Positions 1 to 4,954 are shown, counted from the first letter of the stretch. The stretch is 5,085 nt of DNA from an uncultured Eubacteriales bacterium (GCA_900555795.1 USMP01000125.1:1-5085); one strand, 5' to 3'. Notes: generated by a model not told the origin, from the sequence alone. Made by a program: numbers and translations.

Positions 1-2
1 CC

Positions 3-914
3 CGCTTCTACCTGAGCCTGGACGACGATCTGATGCGCCTGTTCGGCGGGGAGCGGATCACCAGCCTGATGGAGCGGCTGGATATTGACGAGGACATGCC
101 CATCGAGAACAAGATGCTCTCCAAGGCGATTGAAAACGCCCAGACCAGCGTGGAGTCCCGGAACTTCCAGACCCGGAAGAACACCCTGGAGTACGACGAT
201 GTAATGAACAAACAGCGGGAGATCATCTACAGCCAGCGCAAGCAGGTGCTGGACGGCATGGATATCAAGGATACCATCGCCGGCATGATTTCCACCAATA
301 TCGCCTCCACGGTCCACGCCGCCTTCAGTGGTCAGAAGCATATCGACAACGAGGCCTACAGGGCCATGATGGCCGGCCTGGAGGGGACATTCTTCCCCAA
401 GTACAGCTTCAAGTTCAGCCCTGAGGAGGTGGAGCGGACGGAGGCAGAGACCTTTGTCCAGCTCTTTACCGACAAGGCCATGGAGGTCTACGCCGCCAAG
501 GAGCGGGAGGTAACGCCCGCCGTCATGCGGGAACTGGAGCGGGTGGTTATGCTGCGGGTGGTGGACGAGTACTGGATGGACCACATCGACGCTATGCAGG
601 AGCTGCGCCAGGGTATCCGCCTCAGGGCCTACGCCCAGGCCAACCCCGTGGACGCCTACAAGCAGGAGAGCCTGCACATGTTTGAGGAGATGATCGCCGC
701 CATCCAGGAGGAGACGGTGCGCCGGCTGTACTCCGTGCGGCTGAAGAGCAACGAGGAGGTCAAGCGGGAGCGGGTGGCCACCGGCATCACCGAGGGCCGG
801 GGCGACGGCACTGTGAAAAAGCAGCCCCGCCGGGTGCAGAAAGTAGGCCGCAACGATCCCTGCCCCTGCGGCAGCGGAAAGAAGTACAAGCACTGCTGCG
901 GGCGCAACGGGTAA
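3..914 (+). CDS. secA: Protein translocase subunit SecA, C-terminal part (5' end outside window)
   Basis: SecA is the ATPase motor that pushes unfolded preproteins through the SecYEG channel at the cytoplasmic membrane. The reading frame is open from the window edge, so 303 residues of the C-terminal part are visible, roughly a third of a normal SecA. It opens with the end of the second nucleotide-binding fold (RFYLSLDDDLMRLFG). The long helical scaffold follows (ENAQTSVESRNFQTRKN, then LEYDDVMNKQR), then the helical wing region and the conserved scaffold segments VDEYWMDHIDAMQELRQGI and LRAYAQANPVDAYKQE. The basic linker ends in the zinc-binding tail GRNDPCPCGSGKKYKHCC, a CxCx8CC motif (fragment Cys 287, 289, 298, 299) that in the family binds Zn and contacts SecB or ribosomes. 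Presence of this tail indicates the standard SecA1 form rather than an accessory SecA2. The 3' end is intact and no frameshift is visible. Identification is very secure. Confidence 0.97.
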   Translation, partial: RFYLSLDDDLMRLFGGERITSLMERLDIDEDMPIENKMLSKAIENAQTSVESRNFQTRKNTLEYDDVMNKQREIIYSQRKQVLDGMDIKDTIAGMISTNIASTVHAAFSGQKHIDNEAYRAMMAGLEGTFFPKYSFKFSPEEVERTEAETFVQLFTDKAMEVYAAKEREVTPAVMRELERVVMLRVVDEYWMDHIDAMQELRQGIRLRAYAQANPVDAYKQESLHMFEEMIAAIQEETVRRLYSVRLKSNEEVKRERVATGITEGRGDGTVKKQPRRVQKVGRNDPCPCGSGKKYKHCCGRNG

Positions 915-921
915 GACATTC

Positions 922-948
922 TGTGGCCGCCGGATCCCGGCGGCCACG
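922..948 (+). terminator. Strong GC hairpin after secA; terminator-like with a poor T tract
   Basis: Eight bases after the secA stop lies a perfect 11-bp inverted repeat, GTGGCCGCCGG (923-933) and CCGGCGGCCAC (937-947), with a 3-nt ATC loop and one extra T-G wobble pair. It is followed by GTCTTCTGCCC, so the run of T expected of an intrinsic terminator is weak. It may terminate secA partially, or act as an mRNA 3'-end stabiliser or processing site. I see no convincing promoter between it and rimI, which argues for some read-through. Confidence 0.5.
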
Positions 949-979
949 TCTTCTGCCCAATCAACCGAAGGAGATATCT

Positions 980-1429
980 ATGCAGTACGATATTGTTCCC
1001 ATGACGGCGGAGCATCTGGACCAGGTGGCGGAACTGGAGCGACAGTGCTTTACGGACCCCTGGTCCCGGCGGATGCTCTCTGAGCATTTGGAAAACGAGT
1101 GTGCCGCCACCCTGGTGGCCCTGGGGGAGGACGGTACAGTGCTGGGCTATGCGGGCCTTCTGGTGGTGCTGGACGAGGGGTACATCACCAATGTGGCCGT
1201 CCGGCCGGAATACCGCCGCCAGGGAATCGCCTCCCAGCTGCTGGATGTGTTCCGCCGCTTTGCCGAGGGCAGAAGCATGGCGTTTCTGACGCTGGAGGTC
1301 CGGGCCTCCAATACCGCCGCCCGGGGGCTTTACGCCAGGCACGGGTATGTGGAGGCGGGCCGCCGGAAAAACTACTACGAGCATCCCCGGGAGGATGCTA
1401 TCATTATGACACGGGAGTTTGCCACATGA
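980..1429 (+). CDS. rimI: RimI-type GNAT N-acetyltransferase
   Basis: A 149-residue single-domain GNAT protein, the usual length for RimI. RimI transfers acetyl from acetyl-CoA to protein N-termini or lysines; the classic E. coli target is ribosomal protein S18. The fold shows an N-terminal strand (DIVPMTAEHLDQVAELE), the RimI-typical CFTDPWS at residues 23-29, the substrate strand LDEGYITNVAVRPEYR (64-79), the acetyl-CoA loop RRQGIAS (79-85), and the C-terminal signature LEVRASNTAARGLYARHGY (105-123). Glu106 and Tyr118 sit where the catalytic Glu and Tyr of E. coli RimI are expected. The ATG at 980 is chosen because GAAGGAG (967-973) lies 6 nt upstream; an in-frame GTG at 923 would place the start inside the secA hairpin. 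The stop overlaps the next start by 4 nt, so the two are translationally coupled. Firmicute rimI commonly neighbours tsaD, as it does loosely here. The exact substrate is not evident from sequence. Confidence 0.9.
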   Translation: MQYDIVPMTAEHLDQVAELERQCFTDPWSRRMLSEHLENECAATLVALGEDGTVLGYAGLLVVLDEGYITNVAVRPEYRRQGIASQLLDVFRRFAEGRSMAFLTLEVRASNTAARGLYARHGYVEAGRRKNYYEHPREDAIIMTREFAT

Positions 1430-2034
1430 AACTGCGTACACTGTCCCCGGAAGAACTGGCCGGGGTCTATCAGCACCATCTCAGTTCCGCCTTCCCCCCG
1501 GCGGAACTGAAGCCTCTGGGAGCAATGGAGGCCATGCGGGAGCGGGGGATCTACGACCCGCTGTGCCTGGAGGGGGAGGATGGGCAGCAGCTGGGCTACA
1601 TGCTGCTGTGGAAGCACCTGGGTGGCCGCTATATTCTCATCGATTACCTGTGTGTTCCCGCCGGGCAGCGCAACGGCGGTGTGGGGAGCAAGCTGCTGCA
1701 GGCGGTGCGGGACCACTACCCGGCGGACATGGTGCTGCTTGCGGAGTCGGAGGCCCCCACCGGGGATGCGGAGCGGGATGGGCTGATTTGCCGCCGTCTG
1801 GGCTTTTACGCCCGTAACGGCGCGGCGTTTCTTGGCTACGACTGCGCCCTGTTCGGCGTGCACTACAAAACACTCTGCTGGGCGGAGCCCATGCCGGCGG
1901 AGGAGGAGATTCTCCGCAAGCACCAGGAGATCTATCTCCAGCAGTTTGGCCGGGAGCGGTATGACCGGTATATTCAGATCCCCCTGGCACCCGGCGAGGA
2001 GCCCTGGCCCCTCACCGACTGGACGGAGGAGTGA
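1426..2034 (+). CDS. GNAT family N-acetyltransferase, substrate unknown
   Basis: A 202-residue protein with a recognisable GNAT core. The central strand YILIDYLCVPAGQRNGG runs into the acetyl-CoA pyrophosphate-binding loop QRNGGVGSKLL (residues 81-91), which matches the Q/RxxGxG/A motif. A second conserved element is RRLGFYARNGA (123-133), the usual position of the late GNAT helix and strand after which many members carry a Tyr. The C-terminal 50 or so residues, rich in Glu and Arg (AEEEILRKHQEIYLQQFGRE), extend beyond a minimal GNAT domain. The start ATG at 1426 overlaps the rimI stop as ATGA. No independent ribosome binding site is needed, and upstream in-frame codons lie inside rimI. The stop is 2 nt before the next gene, so it belongs to a tightly packed operon. 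The family is clear; the acceptor molecule cannot be read from the sequence. Confidence 0.85.
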   Translation: MKLRTLSPEELAGVYQHHLSSAFPPAELKPLGAMEAMRERGIYDPLCLEGEDGQQLGYMLLWKHLGGRYILIDYLCVPAGQRNGGVGSKLLQAVRDHYPADMVLLAESEAPTGDAERDGLICRRLGFYARNGAAFLGYDCALFGVHYKTLCWAEPMPAEEEILRKHQEIYLQQFGRERYDRYIQIPLAPGEEPWPLTDWTEE

Positions 2035-2036
2035 CA

Positions 2037-2678
2037 ATGGACCTGCTGCTGGGGACCACAAATCCCTCCAAGGCCGCCTACTTTGCCCATATTCTGGAGG
2101 GGTATGACATCACATATTTAACCCTGGGGGATCTGGGGGTGGAGAAGCTGCCCGATGAGAGCGGGCGCAGCCCTCTGGAGAACGCCCTGGCCAAGGCGGC
2201 CTTTTACGGCCGCTTCTGCGACTATGTGCTGGCGGCGGACAGCGCCCTGTATATTCGGGAGTTGCCCCTGGATGATCCCCGGCAGCCGGGACTCACCGTC
2301 CGCCGCCGCCCCGACGGCACCGCTATGTCCGATGAGGAGATGATCGCCCACTACAGCGCCCTGGCCCATGAACTGGGAGGGCGGATGACCTGCTGGTACC
2401 AGGATGGCTACGCAGTCTGCAACCGCGGTGTGGTCAGCGGCTTCATGGATGACGGCCCGGTGAACGATGTGTACGCCTTCTGCATGGTGGACAAGCCCCA
2501 TCCCGTCCGCACCCCCGGCTGGCCTCTGGACAGCATCTCCATCCGGCCCGCCACCGGCACATACTTTGTGGAGAGCCGGGAAAACCAACTCTCCGCCGCC
2601 GACGAGGTGTTGGCCAGAGACTTTGCCCAAGCCCGGCTGGAGTTTCTGACATCCGCCCTGGGGCTGGAGAGGCGGTAA
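2037..2678 (+). CDS. Divergent Ham1/RdgB-like non-canonical purine NTP pyrophosphatase
   Basis: A 213-residue protein resembling the Ham1/RdgB/ITPA family, which hydrolyses dITP, ITP and XTP to monophosphates plus pyrophosphate and so keeps deaminated purines out of nucleic acids. Visible family elements are the N-terminal LLLGTTNPSK (residues 3-12, compare the T/SxNxxK phosphate loop), SGRSPLENALAKA (42-54, compare the FxENAxxKA helix), and VLAADSALYI (64-73, compare LADDSGL with the catalytic Asp). The canonical base-recognition segments are not recognisable: the expected FGYDP is replaced by something like PGWPLDSIS (160-168), and the SHR motif near the C-terminus is absent. It is therefore a distant subgroup that may have a different substrate. 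The ATG at 2037 follows GGAGG (2025-2029) by 7 nt; a GTG at 2031 is in frame but too close to that site. The gene begins 2 nt after the upstream GNAT gene, so the two are co-transcribed. Confidence 0.75.
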   Translation: MDLLLGTTNPSKAAYFAHILEGYDITYLTLGDLGVEKLPDESGRSPLENALAKAAFYGRFCDYVLAADSALYIRELPLDDPRQPGLTVRRRPDGTAMSDEEMIAHYSALAHELGGRMTCWYQDGYAVCNRGVVSGFMDDGPVNDVYAFCMVDKPHPVRTPGWPLDSISIRPATGTYFVESRENQLSAADEVLARDFAQARLEFLTSALGLERR

Positions 2679-2687
2679 ACTCTACGG

Positions 2688-2713
2688 AGCGTCGGTTGCC
2701 GGAGGCGCTTTTT
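2688..2713 (+). terminator. Weak intrinsic terminator candidate
   Basis: Shortly after the Ham1-like gene, AGCGTC (2688-2693) can pair with GGCGCT (2704-2709) using one G-T wobble, with a 10-nt loop, and runs straight into TTTTT (2709-2713). The stem is short, so termination would be partial. It would separate the rimI-GNAT-Ham1 unit from the XRE-tsaD unit. Confidence 0.45.
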
Positions 2714-2724
2714 CCCGCTAGGAT
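2696..2724 (+). promoter_or_regulatory. Possible weak sigma70 promoter before the XRE gene
   Basis: TTGCCG (2696-2701) and TAGGAT (2719-2724) are spaced by 17 nt and match the -35 and -10 consensus at four of six positions each. The element overlaps the terminator candidate. A GC-rich stretch like this yields such matches by chance fairly easily, so this is tentative. Confidence 0.25.
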
Positions 2725-2732
2725 AGACAGGA

Positions 2733-2746
2733 CGGGCTCAGGCCCG
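2733..2746. repeat. Short perfect inverted repeat in the leader of the XRE gene
   Basis: CGGGC (2733-2737), TCAG, GCCCG (2742-2746) form a 5-bp perfect inverted repeat. It lies downstream of the putative -10 and about 30 nt before the XRE start codon. XRE regulators often bind short dyads near their own promoters, so this could be an autoregulatory operator or simply a leader hairpin. It is short and GC-only, so chance is possible. Confidence 0.25.
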
Positions 2747-2774
2747 GACATATGTGAGAAGGAGGCGGCGCGCG

Positions 2775-3356
2775 ATGGACTGTGGCAAAATCGGCGGGCT
2801 GATCGGACGCCTGCGCCGGGAGCGGGGCATGACCCAGCGGGAACTGGCGGATCGGTTGCAGGTAACAGATAAGGCGGTAAGCAAGTGGGAACGAGGGCTG
2901 GGCTGCCCGGATGTGTCCCTGCTGACGGATTTGTCCGCCGCGCTGGGGGTGGATTTGTCCGCCCTGCTGGCCGGCGACCTGCCTCCGGAGGACGATGCGG
3001 GAGGAAATATGAAAAAAGCAAAGTATTATGTGTGCCCCCAATGCGGGGGCATTACCATGACCACCGGCGAGGGATCCCTGAGTTGCTGCGGCCGGACGCT
3101 GGCGGCGCTGACGCCCCGAAAGGCGGCGGGAGAAAAACTGGCGGTGGAAAAGGTGGAGGATGAGTGGTTTATCACGTCCGACCACCCTATGACCAAGGAC
3201 CACCATATCTCCTTTGTGGCCCTGGCCACGGGGGATCGGGTCCAACTGATCCGGCAATACCCGGAGTGGGACCTTCAGGTACGAATTCCCGCCTGTGGCC
3301 ACGGAACGCTGCTGTGGTACTGCACGGAGCATGGCCTTTTTTACCAGCTGCTGTAA
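2775..3356 (+). CDS. XRE-family HTH protein fused to a desulfoferrodoxin-like (desulforedoxin + SOR-like) module
   Basis: A 193-residue two-part protein. Residues about 5-63 are a Cro/CI-type helix-turn-helix: IGRLRRERGMTQRELADRL then QVTDKAVSKWERGLGCPD. After a short acidic linker (PPEDDAGGN, 70-78), residues 79-112 resemble a desulforedoxin Fe(Cys)4 site: CPQC (87-90) and CC (104-105), the spacing pattern of desulfoferrodoxin centre I. Residues about 119-193 resemble the superoxide-reductase domain: DHPMTKDHHISFVAL (136-150) and YCTEHGLF (182-189). These supply His137, His143, Cys183 and His186 as likely iron ligands; the His normally following EK near the domain start appears to be Leu122. 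Most likely a cytoplasmic DNA-binding protein whose output depends on iron, oxygen or superoxide; that function is inferred. The ATG at 2775 follows AGAAGGAGG (2757-2765) by 9 nt. An in-frame GTG at 2754 lies within that site and is rejected. tsaD starts 37 nt downstream, probably on the same transcript. Confidence 0.82.
   Translation: MDCGKIGGLIGRLRRERGMTQRELADRLQVTDKAVSKWERGLGCPDVSLLTDLSAALGVDLSALLAGDLPPEDDAGGNMKKAKYYVCPQCGGITMTTGEGSLSCCGRTLAALTPRKAAGEKLAVEKVEDEWFITSDHPMTKDHHISFVALATGDRVQLIRQYPEWDLQVRIPACGHGTLLWYCTEHGLFYQLL
2999..3011 (+). promoter_or_regulatory. Internal ribosome binding site and ATG at the domain boundary of the XRE fusion
   Basis: GGGAGGA (2999-3005) precedes an in-frame ATG at 3009-3011 (Met79), with 4 nt between GGAGG and ATG. 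This ATG starts MKKAKYYVCPQCGG, exactly where the desulforedoxin-like domain begins and with an A-rich, start-like codon run unlike the GC-rich surroundings. Initiation here would yield a 115-residue protein without the DNA-binding domain. It could be functional or a relic of a gene fusion. Confidence 0.4.
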
Positions 3357-3393
3357 GCGGACATTCAAAGAATTCCCAGAGGAGGGAACGGAT

Positions 3394-4395
3394 ATGCTCA
3401 TTTTAGCCTTTGAGTCCTCCTGTGACGAAACTGCCGTGGCGGTGGTCCGGGACGGGCGACAGGTTCTCAGCGACGCCATATTGTCCCAGGCGGACATGCA
3501 CGCCCTCTACGGCGGTGTGGTGCCGGAGATCGCCTCCCGGAAGCATGTGGAGGCCATCGCGGGCCTGACAGACAAGGCCCTGGCAGACGCCGGGGTGAGC
3601 CGTGGGGATATCGACGCCGTGGGCGTCACCTACGGCCCCGGCCTTATCGGGGCCCTGCTGGTGGCGGTGAACTTTGCCAAGTCAGTGGCCTACGCCCTTG
3701 GAAAGCCCCTGATCCCGGTTCACCACCTCCGGGGCCACATCGCCGCCAACTACATCGCCTTCCCTGAACTGGAGCCGCCCTTCCTGGCTCTCTGCATCTC
3801 CGGCGGCAACTCCATGCTGGTGGACGTCCGGGGATACACGGACATGTCCATTCTGGGGGCCACCCGGGACGACGCGGCGGGGGAGTGCTTTGACAAGATT
3901 GCCCGGGTTCTGGGGCTGCCCTACCCAGGCGGTAAGCCCATGCAGGATCTGGCCCAGGGGGGCGACGACACTAAATACCCCCTGCCCCGGGCCAAGGTGG
4001 CGGGAAATGATCTGGACATGTCCTTCTCCGGACTGAAGACGGCTGCGGTGAATCTGGTCCATAACACCCAGCAGAAGGGGACGGGCTTGGACCGCTCCAG
4101 CTTGGCCGCCTCAGTGGCCGCCGCCATCAGCGGGGAGTTGGTGCCCCGGGCCATGGAGGCTGCCCGCCGCTGCGGGCACCACACTCTGGTGGCTGCGGGG
4201 GGTGTGGCAGCCAACAGCCGCATCCGGAGGGATCTGGAGCAAGCCTGTCGGGAGAATGGCCTGCGGCTGTTCCTGCCGCCGCTTCGGCTCTGCGGTGATA
4301 ACGGCGCTATGATTGGCAGTCAGGCATACTATGAGTATTTATCCGGCGTCCGGGGTGACAGCAGCCTCAACGCCTATGCCAATCTGGAGATATAG
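3394..4395 (+). CDS. tsaD: tRNA N6-adenosine threonylcarbamoyltransferase TsaD
   Basis: TsaD (Kae1/YgjD/Gcp family) transfers the threonylcarbamoyl group from threonylcarbamoyl-AMP to A37 of tRNAs reading ANN codons, working in the cytoplasm with TsaB and TsaE. The 333-residue length is typical. Motifs in order: FESSCDETAVAVV (residues 6-18); LYGGVVPEIASRKHVE (38-53); VTYGPGLIGALLV (78-90); the metal-binding HxxxH of HLRGH (111-115); ISGGNSML (135-142); the ATRDDAAGECFDKIARVLGL stretch (156-175); YPGGKPM (177-183); MSFSGLKTA (209-217); VAAGGVAANSRIR (266-278); and CGDNGAMIG (300-308), whose Asp302 is the third metal ligand. All key residues are present and the gene looks intact. The ATG at 3394 follows AGAGGAGG (3378-3385) by 8 nt; upstream in-frame codons overlap the XRE gene and add a Cys-rich stretch unlike the family. 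It ends in TAG right before a terminator, so it is the last gene of the unit. rimI lies upstream, but tsaB and tsaE are not in view. Confidence 0.97.
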   Translation: MLILAFESSCDETAVAVVRDGRQVLSDAILSQADMHALYGGVVPEIASRKHVEAIAGLTDKALADAGVSRGDIDAVGVTYGPGLIGALLVAVNFAKSVAYALGKPLIPVHHLRGHIAANYIAFPELEPPFLALCISGGNSMLVDVRGYTDMSILGATRDDAAGECFDKIARVLGLPYPGGKPMQDLAQGGDDTKYPLPRAKVAGNDLDMSFSGLKTAAVNLVHNTQQKGTGLDRSSLAASVAAAISGELVPRAMEAARRCGHHTLVAAGGVAANSRIRRDLEQACRENGLRLFLPPLRLCGDNGAMIGSQAYYEYLSGVRGDSSLNAYANLEI

Positions 4396-4434
4396 GGGAG
4401 AGAGCCGGGGCGGGTGTCGCTCCGGCTCTCTTTT
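4396..4434 (+). terminator. Intrinsic terminator of the tsaD operon
   Basis: GAGAGCCGG (4400-4408) and CCGGCTCTC (4422-4430) form a perfect 9-bp stem with a 13-nt loop, extended by A4399-T4431 and followed by TTTT (4431-4434). It begins directly after the tsaD stop codon. It is a textbook rho-independent terminator with a somewhat short T tract. Confidence 0.88.
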
Positions 4435-4628
4435 GCCGCCCACGCAGGAATTGGTCCGCCGTATTGCGTTATGGAAACGGGAAAACCGGGGAAATTGTGA
4501 ATAGATGAATAAAATGTCGTTATGTAAACAATTTGGCGGTGGGAGAAGAGGAAGCAATTGGGGGTTAGGCGGCCTGTAAAAAAATGGAAAAACAGAATTA
4601 AACCATTGTAAATACAGGGGAAATTGAA

Positions 4629-4658
4629 TGTGGAAAACCGTGTGGATAATGTGTATAA
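4629..4658 (-). promoter_or_regulatory. Cluster of three DnaA-box-like sites in the same orientation
   Basis: Read on the minus strand, 4641-4649 is TTATCCACA, a perfect DnaA box. The abutting 4650-4658 is TTATACACA, fitting TTATNCACA, and 4629-4637 is TTTTCCACA, one mismatch from the strict consensus. Three same-orientation boxes in 30 nt within an AT-rich island are a hallmark of DnaA-bound sites. It could be a replication origin element, a DnaA-titrating cluster or a DnaA-controlled promoter. No dnaA, dnaN or rpmH gene is in view to support a chromosomal origin. Confidence 0.5.
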
Positions 4659-4759
4659 CTTGTTGTAGAGAGAAATTATCCCGAAATTTATGTGAACCTG
4701 TCGAACGGGTGGTCAGCTAAAAAAACGGCAATAAATTGTTTCTTTTTTTCTCTGATTTT

Positions 4760-4779
4760 ACAAAATTGTGGAATTTTGT
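4760..4779. repeat. Perfect AT-rich inverted repeat, operator-like
   Basis: ACAAAATT (4760-4767), spacer GTGG, AATTTTGT (4772-4779): 8-bp perfect arms in a 20-bp dyad. Its size and symmetry suit a dimeric DNA-binding protein. It is not followed by a T tract and has no GC stem, so it is not a terminator. No promoter could be assigned to it with confidence. Confidence 0.35.
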
Positions 4780-4833
4780 CGATGAGTGGCGAATGGGGAA
4801 TTGGATCGGAGCCGGTCGCATCCCGGAGGAGAT

Positions 4834-4929
4834 ATGCAGAATTTGACGGCCCATTCTGCAAGGGAGACTGCAAAAATACGGATAGTTATCACAGAAGTGG
4901 AAAGGGTGAATCGAAAAACACAGTCTTGA
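4834..4929 (+). CDS. Doubtful 31-codon small ORF with a good ribosome binding site
   Basis: An ATG at 4834 is preceded by GGAGG (4825-4829) with a 4-nt gap and opens a 31-residue frame starting MQNLTAHSARETAK and ending in TGA at 4927. The product would be small, basic and soluble, with no membrane segment and no recognised motif. The first codons lie within an inverted repeat (4835-4860), which could hide the start, and the stop overlaps the -35 element of the tRNA promoter. It may be a small protein or leader peptide, or a chance match to the ribosome binding site in spacer DNA; chance is more likely. Confidence 0.2.
   Translation: MQNLTAHSARETAKIRIVITEVERVNRKTQS
4835..4860. repeat. Perfect 8-bp inverted repeat with 10-nt spacer
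   Basis: TGCAGAAT (4835-4842) and ATTCTGCA (4853-4860) are perfect reverse complements separated by TTGACGGCCC. This may be a hairpin over the small ORF start or a protein-binding dyad upstream of the tRNA promoter. There is no T tract, so terminator function is not supported. Confidence 0.35.
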
Positions 4930-4954
4930 CGAGCGGAAAAAGTTATGGTATCAT
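4926..4954 (+). promoter_or_regulatory. Strong sigma70-type promoter for the tRNA-Thr gene
   Basis: TTGACG (4926-4931, five of six to TTGACA) and TATCAT (4949-4954, five of six to TATAAT) are separated by the optimal 17 nt. Transcription would start around 4960, leaving a leader of about 65 nt before the mature tRNA end, to be removed by RNase P. Confidence 0.85.

Larger units (their letters stand above)
4435..4925. other. AT-rich intergenic island without convincing protein genes
   Basis: Between the tsaD terminator and the tRNA promoter the base composition shifts visibly from GC-rich to AT-rich, with A and T runs near 4580, 4720 and 4742-4749. Open frames crossing it lack ribosome binding sites, family motifs or normal composition. 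It contains three DnaA-box-like 9-mers, two perfect inverted repeats and one doubtful 31-codon ORF, listed separately. From about 4435 to 4620 I see nothing specific. I did not recognise a known structured RNA such as 6S RNA, SRP RNA or tmRNA. Confidence 0.6.

Noticed and set aside
1099..1425. Upstream extension of the second GNAT gene into rimI
   Set aside because: The extension is out of frame with rimI, rich in Gly, Pro and Cys, and unlike GNAT proteins; the ATGA overlap at 1426 gives the natural start.
656..1441. Long minus-strand open frame of 261 codons across the secA end and rimI
   Set aside because: It is antisense to two clearly identified genes, runs through the secA hairpin, is rich in Pro, Gly and His as expected for a GC-rich shadow frame, and has no family motif.
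2031..2036. GTG at 2031 as the start of the Ham1-like gene
   Set aside because: It lies next to the GGAGG itself, leaving no usable spacing, whereas ATG at 2037 has a 7-nt gap.
3295..3393. N-terminal extension of TsaD from 3295
   Set aside because: The extra 33 residues are Cys-rich and overlap the XRE gene; ATG at 3394 has a strong ribosome binding site and gives the family N-terminus.
2718..3497. Minus-strand open frame of 259 codons opposite the XRE gene and tsaD start
   Set aside because: It is antisense to well-supported genes and its composition is typical of a reverse-complement shadow.
4339..4557. Minus-strand 72-codon frame over the tsaD end and terminator
   Set aside because: It crosses the tsaD terminator stem antisense and has no ribosome binding site or motif.
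4681..4720. ACCTGT-CGA-ACGGGT imperfect hairpin followed at a distance by A and T runs
   Set aside because: The stem is only 6 bp with a wobble and is not adjacent to a T tract, so a terminator or riboswitch call is not supportable.
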